From the NCBI RefSeq assembly GCF_018446385.1, contig NC_055996.1, forward strand, positions 15,301,317-15,365,316: a stretch of 64,000 nucleotides of DNA, read 5' to 3'. The stretch comes from Zingiber officinale (taxonomy: Eukaryota > Streptophyta > Magnoliopsida > Zingiberales > Zingiberaceae). Positions 21,641 to 33,905 of this stretch are shown here, one piece after another. Under the pieces are notes generated by a model that saw only the letters and a list, made by a program, of their open reading frames with translations, was not told the origin of the DNA and ran no database searches. Both the position numbers and the translations under genes were made by a program. Numbering within the stretch: position 1 is the stretch's first letter; the number at the start of each line of letters is the position of its first letter.

Positions 21641-22687
21641 CCCTTGCTCGGGGTACTGTGGCGCCCCTGCAGCTCGGGGCCCTCTTGGAGGCTGATGGCA
21701 GCTCGGTACTCTCTATTCGGATGGCGCGTGGGGCTCGATGGGCGCTTCTTTTCTGCGGGTCGCCTGTGCTTCCTCCACATTGATATACTCCGTGGCTTTG
21801 TTTTGCAGATGAGCGAAATCCCGTGGTGGTCTACGGATGAGTGACCTAAAAAATTCGCCTTCCACCAGTCCCTGGGTGAAAGCATTCACCAGTACGTCCG
21901 AGGAGACCGCGGGTATGTTCATCGCAACTTGGTTAAAGCACTGGATGTAGGCCCTGAGCGTTTCTCGCTGGCCTTGCTTCAGGGAGAACAAGTTGACACT
22001 TGTCTTCTGGTATCGGCGGCTGCTCGTAAAATGGTGGAGGAAAGCTGCTCGGAAATCTTTGAAGCTATGGATGGACCCGCTCGGCAGCCGGGTGAACCAT
22101 CATTGTGCCGGTCCCGATAAGGTTGTCAAGAAGACCCTGCACTTAACCCCATCGGTGTATTAGTGCAGCGTAGCCACATTGTCGAACTTGGCCAAGTGGT
22201 CGTCTGGATCAGTGCCCCCATTGTATTCTCCGATTGCCAACGGAGTGTAGTGTCGGGGTAGGGGATCCTCCATGATTCCTCTTGAGAATTGTTCGTTGAT
22301 CCTCTCAGGCGAATCCTCCTCCCGCGGTGCTTTTCCCTTCCTAGCATCCCTTTCGGGCGCCTCATCTGACGAGGAGCACCTGTCTCAGCGGGCTCGGCCT
22401 CCTTCCTCCGAGGGTGTCCGGAACAGGACTCGGTGAAAGGGGATCGACGCTTTGGGTGCTGGTCCGAATGTGTCTGACTTTTTGCAAATTTCCTGGTCAA
22501 CGACAGGTTCCGCTTCACGGCCCGGATCTCCGGGCTGGCCAGATCCTGAGATGGCTGGCTCTTGCGCTAGGTGTTCGGCCAAGACTCGTTGTTGTTGCTC
22601 CATCGCCCTTGCCACTCCGGCTTGAATAAGCTTTTCCAATTCTTCCGTCGTTAGCGTTATGAGCGTAGGTCGTCCGGCTTCTTCCAT
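21641..22687 (-). pseudogene. Tat gag, N-terminal and core
   Basis: The start chosen is the ATG at 22687 (MEEAGRPTLITLTTEELEKL), 27 bp after the primer site. An N-terminal helix with glutamines is followed by a charged linker, then the gag core (GPAQWWFTRLPSGSI, FKDFRAAFLHHF, FSLKQGQRETLRAYIQCF, AFTQGLVEGEFF). In-frame stops at 22385-22387, 22160-22162 and 21713-21715 interrupt it, but the frame is otherwise continuous into the zinc knuckle at 21640. Gag forms the virus-like particle that packages element RNA. Confidence 0.85.
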
Positions 22688-22713
22688 CTTCTGCTTCTGG
22701 GTTCAGGTTGTAA

Positions 22714-22731
22714 TTCCCACAGACGACGCCA
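22714..22731 (-). other. Primer-binding site of the nested Tat-type element
   Basis: On the minus strand this reads TGGCGTCGTCTGTGGGAA, 3 bp past the LTR end. The same site in the element at 45353-54059 reads TGGCGCCGTCTGTGGTAA. This is the Tat-type primer signature. Confidence 0.8.
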
Positions 22732-22734
22732 ATT

Positions 22735-23548
22735 TGATCCTGCCCTGAAGCTGAGTAGATGGCCACCGGGAAATAACGCTGACGTGGGTCTTCGTCTGCG
22801 GTGAAGGTGCTCCGCTCCTGCAATCACAAGTCGTTAGTACCTAGCCGGGAAAGGGTTTCCAGCGATGGCCCTCTGACGGTCAAGTCACACAACAGCAGAA
22901 GGAGAAAATAGAGCAAGTAAAGAAGTGAATAGTGGTGCCAAAAGACGTCTGCGCGTACCTCCGCGGATGGCCACCTCCCTCCTTATATAGAGCTTCGGCG
23001 GGCTGACTGCACACTTCCCGGGCAGACGTGCATTCCCAAACTTTCCCCAAAAGCTAACATCGAGAAAGGGTCCTTGACGTCTTACTATAACGAGGCGAAC
23101 GCATCCCTGTCAAGGCGGCAGAATCTTCTCCCGTACGATTTTCTGTCCATCAGCGCCGTCAGCCAACGACATCGACTCCCAAAAGGATGTTGACACGCAT
23201 CCCCCGTCTGATTTGTCGGTCGTTAGTCCGGTTGAACTTCCCTTGATCGACCTGGCCAGCCAATTCCCTAACCTCCTTCGAGTATATCTGAGCCGAGCGG
23301 CGTGAGTGCCTTTGGTCACAGTGCGTTCTAGGCTCGACCACCCCTTCTTGAATTCTTTCGGCCGATCGGGTTGTAGGCTTGGCCCACCTTCCGCAAATTC
23401 TTTCGGTCGATCGCCGAACTCTTCCGGCCGACCGGCTTGTAGAGACTTCGGCTCGGCTAGTCCCTTAGCTGACGACCTCTTGACTTTGATGACCACCTAA
23501 GCGTTGAACTTCCTTGGAGGTGGGCCCTCCTAGATTATCACCGGATCA
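22735..23548 (-). repeat. 5' LTR of the nested Tat-type element
   Basis: 814 bp, the partner of 13162-13976, beginning TGATCC and ending GGATCA. A minus-strand TATA box (complement of TTATATAGAGC) lies at about 22983-22993. Confidence 0.9.
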
Positions 23549-24395
23549 TCAGCAATATCAGCAGCCGCAATTTCAGCAAAACTTCAGCTAAAATCAGCAA
23601 TTTCAACCATTCCAGAACTTCCAGCATTCAAATGTCACAATCCAGCCATAGTTTTAGAATTCACAGAATCAGCAAAATCATTTCCAGCAGATTCAGAGAC
23701 CTGGGCAGACTTTCCAACAGCCAAGTAATGCAAATCAGCACCAATTTCAGCTTGCACTGCCATCTTCTACAAGCCCAAGATCAATGCAACCTCAGCACAA
23801 CTTTAGCAGCTCAAAATAGAAGATTTGATGCAGCAAATGCTGCAACAGCAGCAGCAGATGATGCAACAGCAGCAACATCAGCAGAGGACTGATATAGCAC
23901 TGTAAAACATTGAAAGGCAGATTGGGCAGCTGGCTAGTAACATTAATCAGATGCAGAATCAAGGATCTGGACAATTGCCTTCACAATCGACTCCAAATCC
24001 TAAAGGAAATGTAAGTGCATTGTCTTTGAGAAGTGGTAAAAAGATTCCAGACCCAAATCCGAATTTTTCAGCTAGATCATAGTAGAGCTTACCCAAACCA
24101 GCTGCAGATTCAAATTCACAAAGTTCTCAGATTTTTCCAGCAAATTCAGATCCAACAGATTTTGCACAGAATGGAAATTTTGGAGCTGATCAGCAGCATT
24201 TAACTCACCCGGCGGCTTCAGAATCTGATCAATTTGATGGAGCAGATTTCGGCTTGACATTTACTCCAACAACATCTTCAAAAATAGCACAGAATCTGGA
24301 CAATTCAGCACAGAATCTAGAGAAAAATCTGAACTAGCAAGGAGCTGAGTCTTCCATGCCGTTACCTTTCCCTCAAAGAATGTACAACCAAGAAA
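23549..24395 (+). pseudogene. Athila-type gag, glutamine-rich C-terminal part
   Basis: The gag frame resumes after the Tat insertion with a Gln/Phe/Asn-rich stretch (FQQNFS, FQPFQNFQ) and then poly-Gln near 23830-23880. It leads into a sequence around 23910-24050 (ERQIGQLASNINQMQ, LSLRSGKKIP) typical of the gag-protease linker in Athila elements. Several stops (for example near 23589, 23649 and 23820) show decay. Confidence 0.65.
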
Positions 24396-24399
24396 AGAG

Positions 24400-25173
24400 A
24401 TGGAGAAAGAAAAGGCTAGAGGATATCAAGATTTGGTGAAATTATTCAGCAAGGTTGAAGTGAATGTGCATTTGCTTACCATAATCAAGCAAATTCCTAA
24501 ATATGCCAAATTCCTCAAGGATCTTTGTGTGCACAAAAAGAAATTGAAGGGAAATGAATTGATAAGTATGGGAAAAAATGTCTCAGCATTACTTCAGCCA
24601 GTTCCTCAAAAGTGTGAAGATCCAGGAGTTTTCACCGTGCCTTGTGTTATAGGAGATTGTATTTTTGAAGATGCGATGTTAGATCTTAGAGCTTCTATTA
24701 ATTTCATGCCGAAATCCATTTTTCAATCATTAAGAATTGGACCTTTGCAGCCTACAGGCGTAGTAATTCAGTTGGCTAACCGAAGTCAAGCACACCCAGC
24801 TGGAGTGATTGAGGATGTATCGGTAAAAGTGAGGGAGTTAATTTTTCCTGCAGATTTTTACATCTTAGATATGGAGGGTGATGTGCTTGCGAACAGGGCT
24901 CCGCTTATTTTTGGACGTCCATTCTTGAAGATTGCTAGAACCAAGATAGATGTACATGAAGGAACTCTTTCTATGGAGATAGGAGACACAGTGGTTCGGT
25001 TCAACATTTTTGAGGCAATGAAGCATCCTAGAGAGGATCATTCTATACTTAGCGTGGATATCTCAGAAGAGTTGGATGGCATGGATTTCTTGTCAGATAT
25101 TGATTCAGATTTAGAGGTTTCTGATTTTGGTCAAGAGAATGAATTTGTTTCTTTGTTGGAGGATATTTTATAG
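24400..25173 (+). pseudogene. Athila-type gag-protease junction and aspartic protease
   Basis: The 257-residue open frame reads FSKVEVNVHLLTIIKQIPKY, then KGNELISMGKNVSALLQ, then the protease (VPCVIGDCIFEDAMLDLRAS, ADFYILDMEGD, PLIFGRPFLKIART). In Athila elements the active-site motif is Asp-Leu-Gly-Ala-Ser; here it is Asp-Leu-Arg-Ala-Ser, so the glycine of the loop is replaced and activity is probably lost. The frame shifts by one near 25130-25170 into the reverse-transcriptase frame. Confidence 0.8.
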
Positions 25174-28100
25174 GTGGAAAAGTGGTAGTTCAAGTGAATG
25201 CATAGGGGATTGCTTAGGAGAAGCATTATCCCTAGGATCGCTCAAAGAGGAAGAGGTATGTGTAGGGGATTGCTCAGCAGCACTACCCCTAGGATCACCT
25301 ACTATTGACCAGACACAAGAGGAATTGAAGTCATTACCTCAACATTTGAAGTATGCCTATTTGGGAGAGAATCAGCAGCTACCTGTCATTATAGCTCAGA
25401 ATTTGGAACCGGATCAGGAGGAACGATTGTTAGAGATTCTGAGACAGCATAGGAAGGCCATTGGATGGACTCTGGCAGACATTCTTGGGATCAGTCCTTC
25501 CATTTGTATCCATAGGATTCACTTAGAGGAGGATGTGAAGCCAGTGAGACAGCCATAGAGACGGCTGAACCCTTTGATTTTGGACGTGTTAAAGAAAGAG
25601 GTGACTAGACTCTTACAGGCAGGAATTATTTATCCAATTTCTGACAGTAAATGGGTAAGTCTCATCCATGTGGTTCCGAAAAAATCAGGAGTGACAGTGG
25701 TAGCCAATGAAGAGAATGAACTGGTGCCCACAAGAGTAAAGAATTCTTGGAGAGTATGTGTGGACTATAGGAAGCTGAACCAAGCAAGACGAAAGGATCA
25801 TTATCCACTTCCTTTTATTGATCAGATGTTGGAGAGGTTGGCAGGTAAATCACATTATTGTTTTCTTGATGGGTACACTGGTTATTTTCAAATTTGCATC
25901 GACCCAGAGGACCAGGAGAAGACTACCTTCACCTGCCCTTTCGGTACATTCACATATCGTAAGATGCCATTTGGACTGTGCAACGCTCCAGGTACTTTTC
26001 ATCGATGCATGGTGAGTATTTTTGGGGATTTGTTAGAGCATTGCATGGAAGTATTCATGGATGATTTTTCTGTTTATGGCTCTTCATTTGATGCATGTTT
26101 GGAAAACTTGTCTCGAGTTTTGTGAAGATGTATCAACACGGATTTGATTTTAAATTTTGAAAAATGTCACTTTATGGTAGAGCATGACATTGTTTTAGGT
26201 CATATAGTCTCTAGGAAGGGCATTGAAGTAGATCCTGCTAAAGTTAGCGTTATATCTTCTTTATCTTACCCCACATGCGTGCGGGAGGTTCGAGCTTTTC
26301 TTGGCCGTGCAGGATTCTACAGGAGATTTATTAGGGACTTTAGTAAGATTACTCTGCCATTGTCTTAGCTAATTCAGAAGGATGTTATGTTTGATTTCGA
26401 TCAGAGGTGTATAGAGGCTTTTGACAGATTAAAGGAGGCTCTTACTTTAGCACCTATTATCAGACCCCCAGACTAGTCCTTACCTTTTGAGTTGATGTGT
26501 GACGCTTCATATTATGCAGTGGGAGCTGTTCTTGCACAGAGAGTGGATGGAGCACCACATATTATTTGTTACGCATCCAAAACCTTAGACTCAGCTCAAG
26601 TGAACTACACAACAACAGAAAAAGAGCTTCTTTCTATTGTTTTTGCTTTAGACAAATTCAGATCATATCTTCTTTGTTCTCATGTGATTATTTTTTCTGA
26701 TCATGCAGCTTTGAAGTATCTCCTCAAGAAGCCTGATGCAAAGCCTAGATTAATTAGATGGATGCTTCTGTTTCAAGAATTCGACGTAGAGATACGTGGT
26801 AGGAGCGGGAAAGAGACCTTGGTTGCAGATCACTTGAGCAGAATTGAAGGAGATTTGGATCATTCAGCTATTGATGATGATTTTAGGGATGAGCAGCTTC
26901 TACAGCTGCAGGGTGAGTCTCCATGGTATGTTAATCTAGTGAATTTCTTAGTTACACATGTTTATCCCAAACAATTTTCAAAAGCTCAAAAAGATAAATT
27001 AAAAAGTGATTCAAAATTCTATGTTTGGGATGATCCTTATTTGTGGAAGTTTTGTAGTGATCAGATCATTAGGAGATGCATACCTGACTCTGAGTTTCAG
27101 TCTGTACTTACTTTTTATCATTCTTTTGAGTGTGGAGGACATTTTGGACCACAAAGAACTGCTAGGAAAATATTAGAATGTGGTTTGTATTGGCCTACCC
27201 TTTTTCGTGATGCTTATGCTTTTTATCGATCATGTGATATGTGTCAACGAATTGGGAACATAGGACTTAGAAATGAAATGCTTCAACAATTCATATTATT
27301 TTGTGAGATTTTTGATGTTTGGGATATTGACTTTATGAGTCTATTTCCTGTCTCTTTCTGATTTGCATACATTTTATTGGCAGTTGATTATGTTTCCAAA
27401 TGGGTGAAGGTCATTCCCACTCGAACTGATGACTCTTCTGTTGTTGTTAGCTTTGTCAGGTCTCACATATTTTACAGGTTTGGAGTACCCAGGGCGATCA
27501 TAAGTGATCAAGGGTCTCATTTTGTAATAGACACATGAAAGCTTTCCGACATAAGTACGGGGTTACACACAAAGTTTCTACATCCTATCACCCTCAAACA
27601 AATGGGCAAGCAGAAGTATCTAATAGGGAGGTGAAATCAATTCTTGAAAAGACTGTGAGACCGGATAGAAAAGATTGGAGCAAAAGACTTGAAGATGCAC
27701 TATGGGCTTATAGGACTGCTTTCAATACCCCTATAGGAATGTCTCCATACAGGATTGTGTATGGAAAAGCTTGTCATTTACCCATGGAGATTGAGCATAG
27801 GGCGTACTAGGCAGTTAAAGCGTGCAATTTTGATAGTGACACGATTGGAGAAGAAAGAAAATTGTAACTTTAAGAACTTGAAAAGATTAGATTGGAAGCC
27901 TTTGAAAATTCACGGATTTATAAAGAAAAGACCAAGAGATTTCATGACAAACAAATTGAGGTGAAAGACTTCCAAATTGGTGACAAAGTACTTCTATATC
28001 GATCTCGTTTCAAATTGATTAAAGGTAAGTTGAGATCTAGATGGGAAGGACCTTATTGTGTTACTAATGTTTTCTTTTATGGAGTGGTTGAGATCCAGGA

Positions 28101-28218
28101 TATTTTTACTGGCTGGATTTTCAAAGTGAATGGACAAAGGCTTAAAAAGTTTCATGAAGGAGTTAAGGGCTTGGTGGTGGAGGAAATGGACCATATTGAT
28201 GCTATCTACCCGAGCTAA
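25174..28218 (+). pseudogene. Athila-type pol: reverse transcriptase, RNase H and integrase
   Basis: Reverse transcriptase: SKWVSLIHVVPKKSGVTVV, WRVCVDYRKLNQARRKDHY, PFGLCNAPGTFHRCM and the catalytic FMDDFSVYG box (about 26050), which keeps both Asp. RNase H: LMCDASYYAVGAVLAQ, KELLSIVFALDKFRSYL and FSDHAALKYLL. Integrase: zinc finger HSFECGGHFGPQRT with CDMCQR, D in WDIDFM, D in SDQGSH and E in [10 protein letters not shown]. The C-terminal end is FQIGDKVLLYRSRFKL and SRWEGPYCV. Stops occur at 25556, 26123, 26366, 26474 and 27359. A frameshift near 27530 moves to the next frame, which has further stops near 27808 and 27866. Not functional. Confidence 0.88.
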
Positions 28219-31200
28219 AGGGGAGTTTCACTCTATCTTTTGTTTCTTTGTAAATGAATAAATTTTAGGTGCTAGTAGTTCTCTTATTTGTTTAGGTAAA
28301 GTTTCGGTTTCATTTGGAATTGTCTTGCATTAATAAATTTTGAGTCTCATTAGTAGTTTTTATTTTTGCATAGTTATAGTTTTGGCCTTTAGGTTTTATG
28401 TTCATGATAGTTACCATTTCTTTGAGTTTGATAGTCTTTGTTTTAGGAATAAATGGTATTTCCTTCTTTTGACAATTCTTTGTATCAAATTTGGGGATTT
28501 GAAAAGGAATGTTAAATTTGATTATCAAGTTTAAATACTTTATGGCATGAATGAACTCTAGGATTGCATGAGGTTGATACTAGTGATGGATTCTTGATTG
28601 ATGAAATGATATGATAACTTTTATTCACCTAATGAGGTTTGAGCCTATTTGAGTGATGCACTTGTAGTTTATTTCACTCTAGAATTTGCTTTAAATCTGA
28701 TTTTTACCAATAGAGCAGTATTGAGTCATTTTTTTTTATGAAATTTCCTCCATTATCACATTGCCCTCACCTATTTTGCTATTTCTCTTGTCATGAATCA
28801 TCATATCTTTATTCTTTCTCATGCCTTATTTCTTTGGATGTGGATACCTTGGATATTATGTGATGATTTCATTTTGGCCGGGACGGACAAAAGAGTAAGT
28901 GTGGGGGAGGTGTTGAGTTCTTTTGTTTTGATGGAGGAAGTGAATTCTGTAGAATTAAGGAAGCCTGGTTTATTAAATTTGCTGTGGTCATTGCTCCAAT
29001 ATTGATACATTGTGAACATATTGAAATCCGGACATTGATGCATGGTCAGTTTTATAAAAATAGAAATCTACAGAATTGAAGTGCAGAGCTGCATGATAAG
29101 GTGCAATTTGTATCAGTGTGTATCAAGATTTGGAATGTAAGATTCAAATGAGGGAAGCTTAATTGAGATTTAAGATTATGCTGAAACAAATGGTAGTAAT
29201 TTTTTATGGCATCTGAAAAACAAGGAATGATGGTTTCAGAACTTATTTTGGACATAAAAGAATGCCGGAACAGTGAAATCTTTGTAGCTGCTGAAATTTG
29301 ACCACAATGGATTATAATGGGGAATTCAATTGGTGGTTAATATTTCATCAATGAAGCACTTTAAGATAAGTATCATTTTCTGGGAAAAATTGAAGAAAAG
29401 GGCAGAAATTGGTACCTTGAACAGTGAAGGAAATGCTGGAAACAGAATCCAATTTACATTTGTATCAAGTTGTGCAATTCTTTCATTATCAGCCCTTGAA
29501 ACCCTTGTGAATGAATTGAACTTCTTGTATTTCCTGTAGTAATTGTTGTTTATTCTCCTTTCCATTCTGTACAAATGGTTGGACAGAATTATGGTATTGC
29601 AGTAACTTGCTGGAATTCTGAATTTTCAGTAACTTATAAGTGATGTTATTAGCTGAAATAAGATGGAAATCAAGCTATTGTTTGATTAAGTGATTATGAA
29701 GTTTTATGGAAATAATTGTCGAAGCTTGAATGAGAAAGAAGTAACATCATATGAAGATATCAAGAGTTCAAACCTGAAGTTCAGAATTCTGTGTGAAGTT
29801 TTGAAAGAGTTGGAAGCTTTGCAAGTCCAGAAACTTAGGAATGAATGGAGTATCAAGATTTCAAAAATGATATCAATGAAAGGAAAAGCTTACATGAAGT
29901 TTTGTAATGTGAAGTAACAAATGGAATGTTGGCATCAATAGCTTCTATCAGGATTAATTTTAATTACTGAAAGTATGACATAGCAGTGACATTTTACAGC
30001 AGTGAAGGGTTGTATTTGGGTTGAATGAGAAGAATGCAAGAAGTCATTGATGGTTGTTGGTTGTGAAGTGATACTCAATCCAAGAAATGGAGTGTCAGAT
30101 CTGAAATTGAGCAATGAAAACAAAGAGGAGGATGGCTGAAATGACAGGAATGAGTATAGTGCAGAAATTCAGAAAGTGCAGATTTGCATAAAAATGGCAG
30201 TTTTGTGTCGATTTGGGATGAGAATTGTGATGAGCCAGGGCTGCTGGAAAATGGAAGGTCTTCAGATATGCATTGTAAAGGGTCTGTAGAGATAAGAAGG
30301 AGTATTGAAATTTTTGTTGGCTAAACTTGCTAAATTGATACAAAGTTTAGAATAGGGAGAAGAAGCTGAATCTGTATTTTACTGCACTAATTGGAGTTAG
30401 AAGCTATTAGCTTATGAAAAAAATCTGGAATCCAGCTGCTAATTTAGTATTGATGAATGGTTGTCTTCCTTCTCCAGAGCTACAAAATTTTTAGACAAGA
30501 AATTGGATACCAAACCAAGAAACAAAGCTAGAAACTGAAACTGAACCAAAATTGCAGCTTGAGTTTTGGACTGTTATTGCAGTGAGAAAAAGTAAAATCC
30601 AAATTGAAATTTTTGTGCTATTGCAGGGAAAGAAAGTAAGCTTTTCAGCTGTACAATTGAAGAAGAGAAGGTTAAGATAAATGAAGTGAACATTTACGTA
30701 TGGAACTGAATTTGGATTGAACTGCAGAACAACAGTTGTGCCAGAGGCAATCTGTTAAATTGAGCCAAGTTTTCTTGCTTTTCGAGTCTAAAATGAATGG
30801 AATATGAGCTATCTTGATTCATTATTAAATGAGCTATCTTCAAAGGCTCATTTGCTGGATAAACTGGGCTGAAATGTATTGAAACAAAATCAGTGAATTA
30901 AAAGACAGATTCATGTTCTACAGCACCGAAGCTATAAGTATCAGAATTTTAGTGTGTTGATGAGGAATGGATGTAATTCAGAGCATGTGATGAACCAAAT
31001 CAAAGAATTCCATATTCAATTGGGAATTTTGAAGAAGCTGCAGCTGAGAATTTGCAGAAACAGAATTTTAGTTGCTAATTTCAGTTTCTGTAAATTGAAG
31101 ATAAAATGTGAAGCTATACAATCTGCACTGGAAATGGAGCGGAGTAAAAGGAAGAGTGCAGATTTGTGTGCTTACAAACCAAATCAGTAACAAGAAGTAG

Positions 31201-31744
31201 TGGGAAGAAGAAATGCAGAATTTCATGCTTGGCCGAAATTGAACATCACATAACATTCTAGTTCCATGTCTTCTACCTCAAGTTGAAACTTATTTTCTTC
31301 TTTGTTTAATCAGAATTACTTCTTTCAGTTGCTTCTTAATTTGCTCTTCCTACCAATGGTTGTAAATTTTCATGATTTTACATCTTAATATCTGTGATGG
31401 AGGTTAAATTAGATGAAAAGCAAGCTTATGGTAATGGATTTGCTATGAGTAACTTGAGGGATCTCCACCTTTGCAAGATTTGAGATTAGGAAAAGAGCCA
31501 CTTCAAATTACCTTGTGAGAATTAGAAATGTTATCATTTTCATTTTAATTCACGATGGATGAAATTTACTAAGTGTTGAGCCAAGGTAAGAATAGAGGTC
31601 ATGAATGTGTGAGTCTATGAAACTTGATACTTACATGTAACTTCCTTTTACTTTCTTTTGGACATGATCAAGACTAGTTAGGAGAAGGAGGTACCATCTT
31701 AGTTGTTATTTTATTTGGCTCACTTGCACGAGGCATGCAAGAAT
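28219..31744 (+). other. Athila 3' spacer (env-like region position), no intact ORF
   Basis: About 3.5 kb between integrase and the polypurine tract, AT-rich, with no frame above ~110 aa and no recognisable protein. Athila elements often have an envelope-like frame here. I see no signal peptide or transmembrane pattern, so either it has decayed or this member lacks it. A polypurine-like tract GTAAGTGTGGGGGAGG lies at 28895-28910 inside the spacer. Confidence 0.6.
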
Positions 31745-31757
31745 AAGTGTGGGGGAT
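31745..31757 (+). other. Polypurine tract of the Athila-type element
   Basis: AAGTGTGGGGGAT directly precedes the TG of the 3' LTR at 31759, as expected for the plus-strand primer. Confidence 0.75.
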
Positions 31758-31758
31758 T

Positions 31759-33411
31759 TGATAAGCTATGAATTGACACATTAATTTTGGATTAATATTT
31801 GGTGTTCTTTATATATTTGCACATGTTTAATTCCAATTTTGATCATGTTTCCCCAAACAAGGTTTTTACGAGCTTTATGATGTTTTCCCATCTTATGCAT
31901 GATTTATTTCTCATTATGTGAATTTGGTCTTGTAGGGTAGTAATGGGTTCATGATTCAAGTGGAGGCATGGTTCACTCAACCAAATGGAGCCCAAAACCC
32001 TAACCAACCCCAATTGAGCTTGGACTCGAGTCAAACCCCAGCTGGACCAAACCCTAGGTATAAAAGCTGGAATTTGGCACGGTGAACAGTGAGCTTGCGC
32101 TACTATTCATCGTGCCAGTTTTCGTGACTGCGCGAACACAGCTCCCTCCCTTCTCCCAGATCTTCGAATCAAGTTGTCATCATCGGCGTGGAGTTCCTCA
32201 GCTTCCGGCGACCAATTTCTGATCTTCAGCACATCTCCAGCGAGCCTTTTTACAGGCGAAGCACTGTAGCTGCAGGGTGCGTTTTCTTCCTTAGCCCAGC
32301 GGTGTTTCTCTGGGTTGAGCTTCCATTTCTTCACGGGATTATCGGCGGTGGTCCTCCGGTGATTCTAAACCTTTTCCGACAGCTTTCCATCCTTCGTAGC
32401 CCTTTTTCCAGCTTGCGATTCCAGTTCCAGAGAACCCAGCAACGTACAACAGAGTACCATGTCAGAATCTGATCTTGCTGAAGATTTGTGAGCTGATACA
32501 AGTGAATCTAAGTTCGTTTTGAAGCTTGAGGACACCAGACCGACTTCTGTTGGAGTGTTCTTTGCAGATTCTTTGTGTGACGACAAAGAGGAGACAAACT
32601 GATTTAAGATTTGAGTTGTAGGGATGTTAGGTTTTCTTTGCAGTTTGATTCGTAGTTTAGATTTTCTTGTTTCTGCAGTTTTTGTTTCTGAATTTACTAG
32701 TTCATAGCTTAGATTAGTTTGTAGTCTTAATTTCTACACGAATTTGTTCTACTGATTTTTGTTCTTTGGTGTTCTGTTTTGTTTTGGTTGTGCAGCAGTT
32801 CCTGCTGCAATTTTGTTTCCTTTGTTTGAGCAGCATTTATGTTTTAGCCTTCTATCAGTTGATAAGTTAGTTGGAGTTATAGAATAGAGAATTTGTAGTG
32901 TGATGAGTTAGATGTGGTGTTAAGCTCTTGCACATTTTGTTCTGCAGTTAATTAAGTTGAATTCTACAATTTGATTCCCATTTGGTCAATTTAATTAGTT
33001 GAGTGCATTCGGTTCAGATTAATTTCTGATAACCTAAGGTTAGTTCTTAAGTTTGTTTGGGAATAATTTAGAATCTGTGGTTTTCATAAGAGCAATTTGG
33101 TTGAATTCCATTTAATGAAAATGTGTTTTAAGTGTTTGATTTCTAGCTTGTTTTAAAATTTATTTTTGCAGCAATAAACGATTTGCCAGCAAGTTCAATT
33201 CTATTCTCTTTTACATTTAATACCAAACCCCCATTTCATATCCAAAAAACCCAAAAAGATGTGTTCCAAATCCGAAGCAACACGATGCTAGCATAATCCT
33301 CGGAAAATTCGACTCGGGCCTTATACGAAAACATTGCTTTGTGTAGTTGTGGGTTTTCGATCTGAACATTAATTTGGGAGTTAATTTGTGACATCAATTT
33401 TGATAGCTACA
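31759..33411 (+). repeat. 3' LTR of the Athila-type element
   Basis: 1653 bp, TGATAAGC...GATAGCTACA. The partner at 7526-9179 differs by scattered substitutions. A TATAAAAG box lies at about 32059. Confidence 0.88.
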
Positions 33412-33905
33412 ATTGGTCCACCCTGCCAAATCATTTAAGCGGGTTGGGTTAGAATTTTATCAACCCAAGCCCACCACGAGCCAACTCGCCTAGACCCGCG
33501 TGGATTAGCCCGCGATGGGCTTGGGTTGACCCGCAGGTTGAGAAACATATACAAGCCAACTTTTATGTCAATTTTTTATTTTTCTTTGTTATAATTTTAA
33601 AATAAAAATAATATTTTTTGTCAAACATAAGTACTCATTTGTATTCATTTACATTTAAAATATTTATTTCTGGAGACATTTGATTATGAAACATTTCCAA
33701 AGAAAAATATTGAAGATATAAAACTTTTTTTAAAAAGTTTTGATGAGCCTGTGGGTTGACCTGTCTAACCCGCAATCTGCCTTGGATTGGGTTGGATTAG
33801 AGATTTCCTAAACTACCAAGATGACGGGTCGGCTTGGCCCACCCTACCAAATGGTTGGCCCACCACGGGCCGTCCCGCCCCGCCACGGATGAGCCAGTCT
33901 AATAA
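33412..33905. repeat. Degenerate non-autonomous element rich in GGGTTGG motifs
   Basis: GGGTTGGGTT, CAACCC and TGGCCCACC motifs recur in both orientations near the two ends around an AT-rich centre (33540-33740), a layout like small hAT-type elements. A clear terminal repeat or target duplication was not found. It separates the Athila 3' LTR from the ~650-bp repeat. Confidence 0.4.

Larger units (their letters stand above)
13162..23548 (-). mobile_element. Complete Tat-type Ty3/gypsy retrotransposon nested in Athila gag (10,387 bp)
   Basis: The element starts TGATCCTGCCCTGAAGC, ends ACCGGATCA and is flanked by TCAGC on both sides (13157-13161 and 23549-23553). In transcription order on the minus strand it has: 5' LTR 22735-23548, primer site 22714-22731, gag, protease, reverse transcriptase, RNase H, a second RNase H, integrase, a 36-bp tandem repeat, an antisense reading frame, polypurine tract 13977-13990 and 3' LTR 13162-13976. 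An extra RNase H plus an antisense ORF downstream of pol is the documented architecture of the Tat lineage. Gag-pol reads in one frame apart from one frameshift and nine stops. Confidence 0.93.
7526..33411 (+). mobile_element. Athila-type Ty3/gypsy LTR retrotransposon with two nested insertions
   Basis: The element has paired ~1.65-kb LTRs (7526-9179 and 31759-33411), a primer site TGGCGCCGTTGCCGGGGA typical of Athila/Tat elements, gag, aspartic protease, reverse transcriptase, RNase H and integrase. A ~3.5-kb spacer precedes a polypurine tract. Gag is split by a solo LTR (10253-12874) and then by a complete Tat element (13162-23548). Without these the element is about 12.9 kb, a normal Athila size. 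No target duplication is visible: the 5' LTR edge is mutated (CT for TG) and the right flank is a different repeat. Multiple stops and frameshifts make it non-autonomous. Confidence 0.88.
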
